The notes under the pieces were generated by a model. The model did no database searches. It had not been told where the DNA came from and saw only the letters and a program-made list of their open reading frames with translations. A stretch of DNA of 64,000 nucleotides from Luzula sylvatica (taxonomy: Eukaryota > Streptophyta > Magnoliopsida > Poales > Juncaceae). Both the position numbers and the translations under genes were made by a program. Positions 1-11,898 of the stretch are shown here, piece by piece (positions within the stretch are counted from its first letter, which is position 1; the number at the start of each line of letters is the position of its first letter). Location: assembly GCA_946800325.1 (NCBI GenBank), contig OX326957.1, positions 15,002,591-15,066,590 of the forward strand, read 5' to 3'.

Positions 1-244
1 GTTCAAGAGTCGCATTGGATGCGATTGGATATAATCCTACCTAAATAACGGGATCCCACCCGATAGGCTAAAGTCACTTGTGGGAGGAACGAAAATATGG
101 ATCTTGAGTGTTATGGACTTGGAGTCCCGTATCGGTATGAGGGTTATCGATTCGATAAAATAACACTATCATATAAGTATCATATAAGCATATAGATTAA
201 GTACGCACGGTTAGGAGATTAATCTTCATCATCCGTTTAGAATT

Positions 245-3200
245 ATGTTTTCAAGCAAACACCAAAAATATCGATGAGATCGATATGATAGATGGCTTTT
301 GGGTCGGAATTACCGTAATTAACCTTGATAGTCAAAGAATAGTTCTTAGACTTAAAGGAACGTGTTGGACACGGAAACGGTATATTTGGGGCTCGAGGCT
401 TTGGCTTTAGAGAAAGCCGGGTTCGATACACTTTAAGAAAGAATCGAACAATATTACATGCCTTGTGGTGGCATGTGTAGACGCATTTTTCTCAAAATTG
501 TTTTGAGAATTCGGGTGTATATGAAAATAAAACACAACGCTCATGAAATAGTTTCAAGAGCTAGAGCGCGTTGAATGATTCAATGCGGCTCAAAGAGTAG
601 GTTAATTTTGAGACGCCTTATGGGTCTTGGATTAACACTCGTGTGTTGATGGTACGAGATTTGATCTTCGTGACCAAATATCATATGCATTCGATAGATA
701 AGTCGATCCCGAAATTGCATATGATGCGATGTAAATTTGAATAGGAGATGCTTGGAGTGTCCGGGGAATCCAAAGCATAGAGATGCATGGATGTCCTTGT
801 AATTCAAAAGCAGGATCGAAAGAAATGTATGTCTAAGGGTATTTTGGAAAAATGTTTTCCAAAACGGAGAGTTCGGACAAGGAGTTGTCCAAACTAGTGA
901 CTCAAAGAATGGTGAAATCCGAGGAGAATTAAACCTAGAAGTTGATTGCTTCTTTTGGCATTGCCGTCTTGGCCATATAAACGAGATTCGTGTATCTTGA
1001 TTCCATATGATGGATTGCTAGAATCATTCGAATTAGATTCGATTGATTAATGCGATACTTATTTATTAGGCAAGACGACAAAGGGCATCATTCTCCAAAG
1101 GTTGGAGAAAGATCCAACGAATTATTGGAACTTACATTCACATGTAGATGATCCGATAAGTTTCGAGGCAAGAGGAGGCTATCAGTATTTTGTTATGTTT
1201 ATGGACGGTTAAAGTAGATATGGAAATATCTATTTAATGCGTGCCGAAACGGAGACTTTTGAAAGGTTCAAAGAGTTTCAAAAACGAAATACGAAATCAA
1301 CTAAGCAAGAAAATCAATGCTTTTCGATAGGATCGATAAGGCGAGTATTTGAGCTAAACTTTTCGATAGGATCGAAGAAGCGATATTTGAGTTATGAATA
1401 TTGATGATCATTTATGATTGTGGAATCGTTTCACGATGGCCTTTATTCGGAACATTGAGACGTGTCCGAAAAGAGGAAATGAACGCATGTTGGACATGGT
1501 TCGATAAATGATAAATCAATAGGATCTCCCAAAAATGTTTTGGTGATACGCCCTTGAGACAGCGGCACTAATGAATGGTTGCGTATGAGATATGGACCAT
1601 AATCCTTCTAATCGGTACAAAAGACGTCATATGAGATATGGATCGGAATGGTTCCGAAGTTGTCACTTGTACAGATTTGAGGATGTGAGTGTATTTCGAA
1701 ATTTGTTTCGGTTAAACTCAATCCCAAATCTGGAAATTGTTCGTTTATCCTTAAGGAAACTAAAGGGTATTAGTTCTAACGTCCCGACGAAAATAAGATT
1801 TTCGTGGCTCGAAGAGATGCCTTCTTGGAGGAGGACTCGATGCGCACAAGTTTGAAACTTGATGTTGCTAATCTCTATGCGGGCTAGTGGGAGTAGAATA
1901 AATCTCGAAAGAGTTCGAGATCTGAAAATGAACATTGTACCGATGAATGTTGACACGACTTCATCAAGCGTTGATGAATACGAGTCGAACACACAAAGGA
2001 ATTATTTGTAGATCAAGTAGGCTATATCATAAGCCGGTAAATACGGATTTACCGTGGCTAATGATGATAGATCGAAATCATATGATGATTCGATATCCTA
2101 CAGGGATGCTATGAAAGGTTGATTCCACATGACATGATGTCATGAATTCTGAGATTCGATCCGTGTAAAATTATCAAGTTTAGAACTTGATTTCATTACT
2201 TTCCGGGTTAGACCCGTGAAAAGACAATGGGTTTTCAAGATGAGAACCGACAGGGATAGGAATACGCATATATGCAAAGCGAGGCTCGTAGCGAAGAGTT
2301 TCAAGAATTTCATAGTCGGACTATGAAGAAACGTTTTCGCATGTTGCCATGCTTTCACATTCTCGAAATTCTGCTTGACATGGTCGCGTATTATGACTAT
2401 GTGATGTAGCAAAATGGATTTCAAAACCGAATTTCTTGACAGAAATTTTATGAAAGGATGTGTACTTGACACAACCTTACGGTTTTGTCGATTCATAAGA
2501 ATCGGGGATAAGATATGCACGCTTTAACGATCAATATGATAGATTAGAGAAAGCTTCTCGGAATTGGAATATTCGTTTTGATGAAGTTATAAACTGCTAT
2601 AACATTGTCGGAACGAATGGAAACTTTGTGTACATATGAAGGTTAGTGGGAGCCGCGTTATATTTCTTGTAACGACACAAAATTTAGGCGAGACCGCTTA
2701 TGAATTAAGCGTGAAGATCTATAGGATAGATCTAAGAAGTTCCTCGTTCTATATTATAGCACGTATATCGACATATTGTTGAAAAAAGGTTTTCAACATA
2801 TAACTCCTTGGCGGAGTTAAATTGAGATGTCGAATGGCGGAAATTTTCTACGGCTCGATGTGAGACATCAAGCAGGGCGAAAATAAAAATATGATGCTTT
2901 ACATTCAATGTGAAGGATCTATTATATCTGTCATGATATGAATGTGGCTATATGTCGTATAGATGAAGCGTCTAATTCACCGTCAATAAAATCCAAGGAA
3001 TCACACGAGTTTGAATGTAATGCGATTACATGAGACTAACTCTTGTGAATGTATAATGGTTATACATATATATATACATAATGGTTATGTATATTTAAAT
3101 TCATCGGGATTTGTATTGATAGCGGTAAATGTTATCCTTGAATACTTTACAAAAGAATTCAGGATTTTTATCTATAATGGTGTGGAGGACGTGTTGGTTA

Positions 3201-3722
3201 TAAAGAGTTATAACAACAACAGTTTCCAAAGATTAAGCACGTCCAAATATGTAGCACGACTTTCGATCACAAAGTGTGTACATGTTTTGCTTAAATGAAA
3301 ACACGGTTATGTGGAAAGGTTCCACAAGACCAATAGTTTATGATTCTATTTACGGTGGCGAGTATATTGCGGTTATTAATCGCAAAAGGAAGTGGTATGG
3401 ATCAAGGATACATGACCAAACTCTAGTAGTCACGAGTTATCGGATTTATGGTTGTTTATTGCGTGAGACGCAATAGTACAAGCCAAAAATGCCGAGGTCA
3501 CAATCACTTCTAGCCAATACTCAGAAAATTTCATTTGATCCATGAAATTTTGTGAAAAGATGTGATCGTAGGTATTGGAAATGTTCCAATCCTGATGATG
3601 ATTAACACTAGCGGGAACGTGCGGACCCGTTTACAAAATCGCTCTCTCTAGTCGCGCGTGACTGTCATGTGATGACTATGGGTATGGAGATACCAAGAGG
3701 AGGAAGAAGAGAGTAGAGTGTA
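245..3722 (+). pseudogene. copia gag-pol remnant (copy A)
   Basis: The region aligns with the gag-pol frame at 13447-17352 but has no long open frame. Short recognisable pieces include the gag start, integrase-like and RNase H-like segments, and the end of pol near 3722. It is about 430 bp shorter than its counterpart. Around 2672-2686 it lacks the stretch that encodes the catalytic YVDD block in copy B. At about 2688-2760 it keeps a reverse transcriptase segment that copy B has lost. It cannot encode a working polyprotein. Confidence 0.85.
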
Positions 3723-4894
3723 GTTATCTAATACGATAGTCCTCGCAGGTTATGGGTATGGAGATATACATAGGTAAACGTTGTATCACCCAAATACTTA
3801 GTCCATATGAATGCATCCCTTTTAAAAATTTTGTTTACTTAAATTAATATGCATTCACCTTATATGAAAACTGTGTGCGGGTTGTGTAATATGATTGTTA
3901 CATGAACCTTGATTTGAACTTGTGTGGACGTCGACATGGTTGAGGACCATGTGCAGCAAAACCGTCACACTTAAAGTGTCATTTCTAAACATCCCTAGTC
4001 GCGGATCAGCTTGCTTAAGAGAGAAGCATTTTTATTATTAGATAATAGACTGAACGCGTACACTAGTACGTTTGCCGAGGAGATGATTATGTTTTGCTAA
4101 TCATGGGACAAGGTGCTTGTCGAATCGGGAACGTAGATATATGTTAGGTTACATGTATTGGATATGACCAAAGCCGCAAGACCATGACATGGTTTAGTCA
4201 TTATAGATGGACTTGCGACGGATGGGGTTTTAGGTTCTTCAAACTTGAGGGGATCATTGATTGAGTTACGTGCGTAACACAATGCTTTGATATGATCTTA
4301 CGCTCACCGTAACAGGGAGTTAAAAGGGTCATCATTGGGTATTGTCCGAAACACGGAATTCAATGTGAGTCTCCAAGATAGGAATTGTTTATTCCGAAAG
4401 GAAGATATATCTCTTAGGCGCCGCTCGATGAGTCGATTAACGAAAACTATGGCCACAGTCAATGATATTAATGGTTAATATCGATTGAAATTTGTTAACT
4501 CAACTCGGAATCGGGGAATAAGTGTAGTTAATCAAATTATAAGGATGACTATTACCATGCCTTTTGATTAACGGATATCGCAAACAAGAGAACTAGTAAC
4601 CGCTATTCGAGATAGGCACAATGATCACAATCATTATTCGGTTAACATGGGTAGCTATGATGGAGTGACTAGATCCCGCTCATGAGCTTGTAGGTATTGG
4701 AAACAACCTACTGCCATCGTTAAGTCGAACCTACATGGTCACACAACGAGTCGTACTAAGTCGGGCTTGATCACAAAATTGGCACATTGGATGTGCATAG
4801 CTTGGTATTTGATTCGCGAGCTATATTCTCTAAAATCGTGCGTATTGGATATGCATGAGTACCTTTTAGGTAGATCTGAAATTGAGTTGGAGAC
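3723..4894 (+). other. 3' noncoding region of copia copy A
   Basis: This stretch matches 17353-18514 closely. It has no credible ORF. A purine run just before the LTR (about 4885-4894) is the likely polypurine tract. It contains hairpins with a constant ATTGGAT core, for example 4782-4796 and 4839-4855. Confidence 0.7.
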
Positions 4895-5906
4895 TGAAGG
4901 AAATACAGTTTCAGGATCAACCGTAAAAGTGTACACAAGGATAAACAAATATAATCGTACATTCGTGGCCATAACTGTCAGTGGAAAAATCCGATTTGAA
5001 TGGTTCAAATTGGGTTAGATAGATAATTAGATTATCTATAACCTTCATGTAGAAATATATTTCATATGAACGAAGTATCAGTGTCGTTTATGTGAAATAC
5101 CGAAAGGGTGCAACAGTATGACATACAATTAGTAAAACAGTCATAACTTTTGCATACGAACTCCAATTCGGCTGGGCCAAATTGGGTTGTGTATATAATG
5201 CGATTATCTACAACTTTCATGTTGGGTTATTTTTTGTCAGAGAAATTTATCAATTTCGTCTGGACAGAATACTGAACAGGTTCATGCACTTTTCTGTGTG
5301 AAAGGATGTATATTGGATATACATGCCTTTTGGCTAATCCTAATCCTATTAGATATAAATAGGATACTTTCTCTCTCATCCTGATCAGACTATTGAGATT
5401 ATCATTCTGCCCAATACACAAGAAAAAGAGCAAATTCAGATTTGATCTTTCGTGAGTGAAAAGGTGCGAAGAGAGAGAAATAGAGAATCGATTAGATCGA
5501 GCAAGTTCGCCGGTGCATCGTCTAGGCAGGTGCATCCGTGACCGACGTCTTACGAATCAACGTGGATACAAGTAGAGGAACGACGTTTGTGGTTCTTCGA
5601 TTGTGATCGACTCGAGTGAGAAAGACGGTGGAAACGCTTGGACGCACGAAGACGAAGTCGAGTGAACCGGCGTAGTTAACGAGTGGTGAAGGACGCGTGG
5701 TATGGGACGCGCGGATTGTCACAAACGTGACAGGAGGAATAGAAGGCAGCGATCAACCCTTCGTGTGCCATCAATTTGGCACTGGTATATATCTATCCTT
5801 CTATTTGCATCGTACCCTCGAAGTCATGGCGTGATCTTGGATTTAGGGAACCGGACCGGGCCTTCATTCCGCTGCGCGGGCCCGGGGTCGGGGTGAATTC
5901 CCAACA
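4895..5906 (+). repeat. 3' LTR of copia copy A
   Basis: It begins TGAAGG right after the purine tract, as in copy B, and carries the same TATA and leader landmarks, including the stem-loop at 5307-5323. The right end is degraded: it ends near CCCAACA instead of CCCCTTCA, so the last few bases are uncertain. The sequence then switches to the gypsy coding frame. Confidence 0.8.
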
Positions 5907-8255
5907 TTCTCGGGCTACTTTCAAATACCGATCGCACCCGAAGATCAAGAGAAGACCACATTCACGTGCCAGTTTGGTACCTTCGCGTACCGACGCATGC
6001 CGTTCGGGCTATGTAATGCTCCGGGTACTTTCCAAAGGTGTATGCTTTCTATTTTCTCCGATTATATTTCCAAATTTATAGAAGTCTTTATGGATGACTT
6101 TTCGGTGTTTGGTGACTCATTTGAATCATGTTTAAGCCACTTGTCACAAATACTCGAAAAGTGCATCGAAGCTAACCTTGTTTTGAACTATGAGAAATGC
6201 CACTTCATGGTGAGCAATGGAATTGTACTAGGTCATTTAATCTCGGAGAAAGGAATGGAAGTCGACAAGGCGAAAATCGACGTAATCAAGACGCTTCCGT
6301 ATCCAAAGACGGTGAAAGACGTGCGATCTTTTCTCGGCCATGCGGGATTCTATAGGTGCTTCATCAAAGATTTCTCGAAAATCTCGCAACCGATGTGCCA
6401 ACTTCTCCAAAAAGATGTAAAATTCGAGTTCGACGCAAGGTGCAAGGAGGCTTTCGACAATCTCAAGGGAAGGCTTTGCTCCGCGCCAATCATCAAGTCG
6501 CCAAATTGGGAGCTCCCTTTCGAAATAATGTGCGATGCTAGTGACACAAGTGTGGGGGCGGTACTCGGCCAAAGAGAAGGAAAAGACCCCCACGTCATCG
6601 CTTACGCCTCGAGGTCTCTCGACAATGCCCAACGAAACTACACCACCACCGAAAAGGAACTCCTCGCAATTGTGTTTGCATTGGAGAAATTTCGTTCTTA
6701 TCTTTTAGGTACGAAGGTGATAATCTTCTCGGACCACGGCGTGTTGAGACATTTGATGAAGAAAAAGGAGTGCAAACCGAGATTGCTCCGATGGATCCTT
6801 TTGCTTCAAGAATTCGACCTCGAGATCAAGGACAAAAAGGGATGCGAGAATCTCGTGGCGGATCATTTGAGTCGGCTTCCATTGAAGATCGAAGATCTCG
6901 TTCCGATTCGCGATGAATTCCCCGAGGAACACGTTCTCGCGGCCCAAGTTGAAGCACCATGGTACGCCGACCTAGCAAACTACATCGTCACGAAGAAATT
7001 TCCCCCGAGCTTCTCCAAGGCGCAACGCGATAAGATGAAAAGTAACGCGCGATTCTACGTTTGGGAGGACCCGATCTTATTTCGCATTTGCGCCTATCAA
7101 GTAATTTGAAAATGTGTTCACCAAAATGAGGTACAATCTATTCTTTCTTTTTGTCATACATTACAATGTGGTGGACATTTCGGTATCGCACGTACCACAC
7201 ACAAGGTACAAGAATGTGGATTTTATTGGCCAACCTTGCATAAAGACGTTGCGAACTTTGTGAAAGGTTGTGAAAATTGCCAAAAGACGGGGAACTTGAG
7301 CCGTAGAAATCAAATGCCCCTCAATTCAATCTATGTGTGTGAACCATTCGATGTTTGGGGCATTGATTTCATGGGCCCATTTCCATCGTCTTTTGGTTAA
7401 ACTTACATCTTGTTGTGTGTAGATTATGTGACCAAATGGGTGGAAGCGGTACCAACCAAGCATGCAGACTCGAAAACGGTGGTGGATTTTTTGAAGAAGA
7501 ATATCTTTCAACGATTTGGCACACCAAGAGTACTAATAAGCGATCGGGGTTTCCATTTTTGCAATCGATATCTCCAAAGCCTCCTCGAAAAATACCATGT
7601 GAGTCATCGAACCTCAACCGCATACCATCCTCAAACGAACGGCCAAGCGCAGGTTTTGAACCGAGAAATCAAGTCTAATTTGGAGAAGGTGGTGAACCCG
7701 ACACGGAAAGATTGGAGTACACGACTAGGCAACGCACTTTGGGCGTACCGTACCGCTTTCAAAACGCCAATAGGTATGACTCCTTTCAAGCTCATGTACG
7801 GAAAAGCGTGCCATCTGCCGGTCGAGTTAGAGCACAAGGCCTTTTGGGCGATCAAGCAATTTGCCCTCGACTACCCGAAGGATGCATCGGCGCGTAAGCT
7901 TCAATTACTCAAGCTAGACGAATTCCGGCAAGAGGCCTACGACAATTCGAGCTTGTGCAAGGCAAAGGCCAAAATGTTTCATGACCGAATGATTCAAAAG
8001 AAAGAATTCCAAGTAGGGGAAAGGGTGTTGTTATTCAACTCCCGTCTCAAGCTTTTCCCCAGAAAACTTTGGTCCCGATGAATCGGCCCTTTTGTGGTCA
8101 CCAATGTGACTACATGTGGGGTTGTCGAAATTCGAAGCGAAGAAACGAACAAAACGTTCAAGGTGAACGGCCATCGACTCAAGCACTATCACGCAAACTT
8201 CGAAACCGGGTGGATGGAGGAGCAAACTCTAGAGCCCAACGACACCTCACAATGA
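5907..8255 (+). pseudogene. gypsy (Athila-type) pol: RT 3' part, RNase H, integrase
   Basis: One frame runs from the RT motif FSGYFQ to the stop at 8253-8255 and is broken by three in-frame stops (7107 TGA, 7398 TAA, 8079 TGA). Recognisable parts in order are the RT core with [11 protein letters not shown] and the catalytic FMDD, RNase H (CDAS, then YASRSL, TEKELLA, SDHGVL), an HHCC zinc finger (HTLQCGGH through CENCQKTG), and integrase with WGIDFMGPF, SDRG and NREIK as the acidic triad, ending with a GPFVV...FKVNG tail typical of Athila/Tat integrases. The N-terminal half of pol is missing because copia copy A is inserted there. Two of the stops look like C-to-T or G-to-A transitions, as expected from methylated, silenced DNA. 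Confidence 0.92.
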
Positions 8256-8396
8256 TGAGCTCGGCCAAGTCGAGCTCAAGACGTTAAACAAGAGCGCTAG
8301 CGAGGGAGGCACGCCCACGCATCAAAGGTTGTATCTCTCTATTATCCCTCTTTTTGAAATTTTCGATTTTTTTTATACTTGAGGACAAGTAATCTC

Positions 8397-8408
8397 TAAG
8401 TGTGGGGG
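8397..8408 (+). other. Second (internal) polypurine-like tract
   Basis: The run AAGTGTGGGGGG follows a GAGGAC motif, exactly as the LTR-proximal tract does at 10193. The two share the layout GAGGAC, about 10 bases, then AAGTGTGGGGG. Confidence 0.55.
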
Positions 8409-8494
8409 GGTAACATACAATCTTTGACCTGTATGAGCCCAATTAAAAATTTAAAAATCAGGGAAAATTGAAAAATTGTGATCTGGCTATCAAC

Positions 8495-8890
8495 TCCGTT
8501 ATAACGGACCTCAATGTCCGTTACAACGGACTAGATAGAAATTTGAAAATTTGACTAGCGCCAGGAATTCCGTTGTAACGGAGACACACTCCATTGTAAC
8601 GCAGTGCCCTCTACATTCAGACTCCGTTATAACGGACATACCTGCGTTACAACGGACGTAAAAATACAGTTGCAACGGACACGAAAAAACACATGAAATT
8701 GCGTTGCAACGGTAAATTCCCAAAATTTGCCAGAACTATGTCCGTTGTAGCGGACCTCAATGTCCGTTGCAACGGACTTGCTCAGAATTTTCAAAATAAG
8801 CTATGGCTAGTTCTCCGTTATAACGCAGTAAGTACGTTGTAACGGACTTTAATGTCCGTTGTAACGGACTTAAAACTGCGTTATAACGGA
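8495..8890. repeat. Palindrome array 1 (TCCGTTRYAACGGA), gypsy 3' noncoding
   Basis: About 14 copies, some degenerate (for example TGCGTT or TACGTT left arms). Starts were read at 8495, 8517, 8569, 8590, 8623, 8643, 8666, 8700, 8741, 8763, 8814, 8833, 8855 and 8877. Most neighbouring copies are 19-23 bp apart. Each unit is two back-to-back AACGG cores. Confidence 0.9.
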
Positions 8891-9410
8891 ATAGTTTCTG
8901 GCATGCTTCCTCTTCTAATCGAATTTTTCAAAATTTTTGACATTATTTTTGAATCCTGAGCATCAATAATAAATAAGACAAGCATAAAGTGCATAAAAAG
9001 ATTTTTCTCCACTACATTGAATTAATTGTTGGTTTTTAAATGAATTTTCACCAAACCACCATTTTTACTCTCAAAATTTCAATTTCACATAATATTTGAA
9101 GAATTTTGGTTGAGATCTTTTAGGAGATTCTTTCGGGGATTCAAACCCTAATCAATATTTTCACAAATAAATGAGTTTTTGACAAATTGATCAATCCTCG
9201 ATTTTACATGACACACCATTTTCAATAAATAAACTCATTTTGAACTTGGAATTTCTAAAAAGTTTTGTTTGAACCAATGTAGTAAGTTTTGCTTGAATCT
9301 AAAATTTGACCAATTGCACTTAAAGAGCTCGACCGTTCATGGGGATTTGAAATTACACTAACGGGAACCAATTTGCGCTCAATGCTTGATTCGATGAGCT
9401 CATGCACCTT

Positions 9411-9700
9411 GATTAAGTAATGAGTGGTGTGAGTCATGACCACTTGTTGGCTAAAGGGGTGCATGAGTCGTAGTAAAACCAAAGTAGCCGGTTCTTGGTG
9501 TGAGTCATGATCAAGAGTCGATGCGAAAAAAAATTCTACAATCACGGATTAAAGCGCTTTCGATTGTCGAGTCCGTGCGATTGATTAAGTAATGAGTGGT
9601 GTGAGTCATGACCACTTGTTGGCTAAAGATTGCGCGGATCCATGGGGTTTTACTAAGTAATGAGTGGTGTGAGTCATGACCACTTGTTATCCCAAAGGAC
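9411..9700. repeat. Repeated TGAGTCA module in gypsy 3' region
   Basis: A unit of about 45 bp (taagtaatgagtggtgtgag, then tcatgaccacttgtt) occurs three times, near 9414, 9585 and 9655. A fourth, diverged TGAGTCA core lies near 9500. AGTGGT and ACCACT arms flank the TGAGTCA core as an inverted repeat. TGAGTCA is the GCN4/AP-1-type bZIP site. Confidence 0.75.
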
Positions 9701-10192
9701 ACACATGGGGACCATCGAAAGCAATAACGAACAAAAGAAAAGGAGTTCAAAAATCGAGCGCAAGTTGGGAAAATTTAGTAGAAATCGAAGATGAACCAAG
9801 TACTAACGTACCGAACGGTTTAAAAGTGACAAATTACATTTAAGAAATGATTTTTGCAAAACGGAAAAATTGGTTTTCACTAATGCTTTTTCATGATAAT
9901 CCTTGTGAATAGTGGAGTGAAAAGAGTTGAATGATGGTGTTTAATCATCTTTTTCGGTTGAGATCACTTGCTCTATTAAACTCTTCGAATTTGTGAAATT
10001 TATTGAAATAGATTCTATATTTGATCAACCTATATTACTCTCAATATTAGTAATCATGATGAAATGAGAGTACCCCAATTTGCTTTGTGAAATTAGTTTT
10101 TGAACCAACAATATAACTTCAACAAAATCTTATGCAATTCTCTCTTATGTTTGACTTTTATATTCCAATTGATCGAGGACGATCAAAGATTT

Positions 10193-10203
10193 AAGTGTGG
10201 GGG
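10193..10203 (+). other. Polypurine tract before gypsy LTR
   Basis: AAGTGTGGGGG lies four bases before TGATG, the start of the LTR. This sequence and position are typical of the plus-strand primer in Athila/Tat elements. Confidence 0.75.
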
Positions 10204-10617
10204 TATTTGATGTGAGGGAAATAAGGCACAAATTTAATGCTTAATTTGGGGATTTTAGCCCTTGTGAAGAACAATTCTATATACTTTATTAATCATATTT
10301 GAGATAACATGAATATTTCTTCACTAAGTGTGTTTTATTGCTTAATCACAGGAATTAGAAGGAATTTCTGGGAATTTGGAGAGTGTAGTTGTCTCCAACA
10401 CGTCAAGAGGAGTGAAAACGATATATTATACCGATATATTCGGTACATGAATGAGACGGGAGGCAAACAATTATCATGATAGAAACTTACACAAAAGTCT
10501 ACACGAAAACCACTCAATCCTTAGCCCTTATCCTTCCCACCTACCTTTGGTGGAAATTACCTCATTACCCTCAATCCTCTCCACCAACTCGTGGCCAATA
10601 AGAAAACTCCGTGAGTG

Positions 10618-10626
10618 CTATAAATA
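10618..10626 (+). promoter_or_regulatory. TATA box of gypsy LTR
   Basis: CTATAAATA lies in the LTR with GGCCAATA about 25 bases upstream. Transcription would start near 10650, so the TC repeat and the right LTR part would be in the leader RNA. Confidence 0.6.
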
Positions 10627-10667
10627 TGACCACAAGAGCCACGAGTTTGGGGATGCTCTTTTATGCC

Positions 10668-10670
<3 letters not shown>

Positions 10671-10733
<63 letters not shown>
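10671..10733. repeat. (TC)31 microsatellite
   Basis: An uninterrupted TC dinucleotide run of about 62 bases lies just downstream of the LTR TATA box. The serine/leucine ORF across it is an artefact of the repeat. Confidence 0.97.
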
Positions 10734-10736
<3 letters not shown>

Positions 10737-10886
10737 GAAAGTCCAAGAACCTTCAAGAACACGCAAGAATTGCAAAATCGAACGATAATTCTCTAAGATC
10801 GATCACCGAATAGAAGCTCACTTCATTCGGTGAATTGGTCTACACTTCGACGAAGATCGAGTTGTGAGGATTAAGGTGGAGCTTAC

Positions 10887-11885
10887 CGAAGGAAATACAG
10901 TTTCAGGATCAACCGTAAAAGTGTACACAAGGATAAACGAATGTAGTCGTACATTCGTAGCCATATCTTTCAGTAGGAAAATCCGATTTGAATGGTTCAA
11001 ATTGGGTAAGATAGATAATTAGATTATCTATAACCTTAATGTAGAAATATATTTCATATGAACGAAGTATAAGTGTCGTTTCTGTGAAATACCGAAAGGG
11101 TGCAACAGTATAACATATAGTTAGTAAAACAGTCATAACTTTTGCATACGAACTCCAATTGGGCTGGGCCAAATTGGGTCGTGTAGATAATGAGATTATC
11201 TACAACTTTCGTGTTGGTTGATTTTCTGTCAGAGAAATTTATCAATTTCGTCTGGACAGAATACTGACCAGGTTCATGCAGTTTTCTGTGTGAGAGGGTG
11301 TATATTGGATATACATGCCTTTTGGCTAATCCTGATCCTATTATATATAAATAGGATTTTCTCTCTCATCTCAACTAAGCAATTCATTCAGAATTATCCA
11401 GAAAATTGTGAGACAAATTTCTAGAGAGTGAAAAGGTGTAAAAGAGAGAAACCGTGGAAAGGTGTTTTACAGTTTAGAGAATCAATTCGATAAAGCAAGT
11501 TCACCGGTGCATCGTCTAGGCAGGTGCATCCGTGACCGACGTCTTGCGATTCAAGGTTGATACACGTAGAGGAGCAACAACTGAGGCTCTCACGATTGTG
11601 ATCGATTCGGACGAGTAGATTGAGTCGGAGACGAAATCAAGCGAATCGGCGAAGTCAACGAGCGGTGAAAGACGCGTGGTGTGGGACACGCGTATCGTCA
11701 CCAACGTGACCGGAGAAAGAAGGCAGCGATCAACCCTTCGTGTGCAATCAATTTTGCACCGGTAAAGATCTAACCTTCTATTTGCATCGTACCCTCGAAG
11801 TCGTGGCGTGATCTCGGGAATCGGGGAACCGGACCGGGCCTACATATCCGCTGCGCGGGCCCGGGGCCGGGGATATTCCCCTTCA
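10887..11885 (+). repeat. copia copy B 5' LTR
   Basis: It matches the 3' LTR base for base except for about seven differences, including the first base (C for T). A TATA box (TTATATATAAATAGG, 11341-11355) marks the U3/R border. The end is GC-rich before CCCCTTCA. Confidence 0.95.
11341..11355 (+). promoter_or_regulatory. TATA box of copia 5' LTR
   Basis: TATATAAATAGG followed by a CT-rich stretch is a strong plant core promoter layout. The same box occurs in the 3' LTR near 18969. Confidence 0.7.
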
Positions 11886-11886
11886 G

Positions 11887-11898
11887 TGGTATCAGAGC
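11887..11898 (+). other. copia primer-binding site
   Basis: TGGTATCAGAGC begins one base after the 5' LTR. This is complementary to the 3' end of initiator methionine tRNA, the usual primer of plant copia elements. Confidence 0.92.

Larger units (their letters stand above)
1..5906 (+). mobile_element. Degraded Ty1/copia element (copy A), 3' part
   Basis: The stretch parallels 13203-19513 of the better-preserved copia element to the right, starting in the leader and running through gag, pol, the 3' noncoding region and one LTR. It carries many substitutions, stops and small deletions, so it is the older copy. The left LTR lies outside the window. The right end abuts a gypsy reverse transcriptase codon series at 5907, so this copy was inserted into gypsy pol. 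Assignment rests on direct comparison of the two copies in the window. Confidence 0.9.
8256..10207 (+). other. gypsy 3' noncoding region with arrays and two PPT-like tracts
   Basis: About 1.95 kb without a credible gene lies between the pol stop and the LTR. It holds a PPT-like run (8397-8408), a palindrome array (8495-8890), a repeated TGAGTCA module (9411-9700) and the terminal PPT (10193-10203). Related elements may carry an env-like ORF here; none is visible. Confidence 0.75.
10208..10886 (+). repeat. gypsy LTR, left part (interrupted)
   Basis: It starts TGATG after the PPT. The matching inverted end CATCA is at 20514-20518, giving an LTR of about 1.68 kb once copia copy B and one TSD copy are removed. 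This part holds the U3 promoter (CCAAT-like at 10594, TATA at 10618) and a long TC microsatellite. The last five bases, CTTAC, are the copia target-site duplication. Confidence 0.8.

Noticed and set aside
4739..5008. Overlapping ORFs at the copia LTR start (also 18359-18650)
   Set aside because: They overlap on both strands in LTR sequence and show no protein motif.
8495..8890. CENP-B box
   Set aside because: CGTT and AACGG words resemble parts of the CENP-B box, but the full 17-bp consensus is not met and plants lack a clear CENP-B.
10451..10813. ORFs with long Ser-Leu or Arg-Glu runs
   Set aside because: They are translations of the TC microsatellite.
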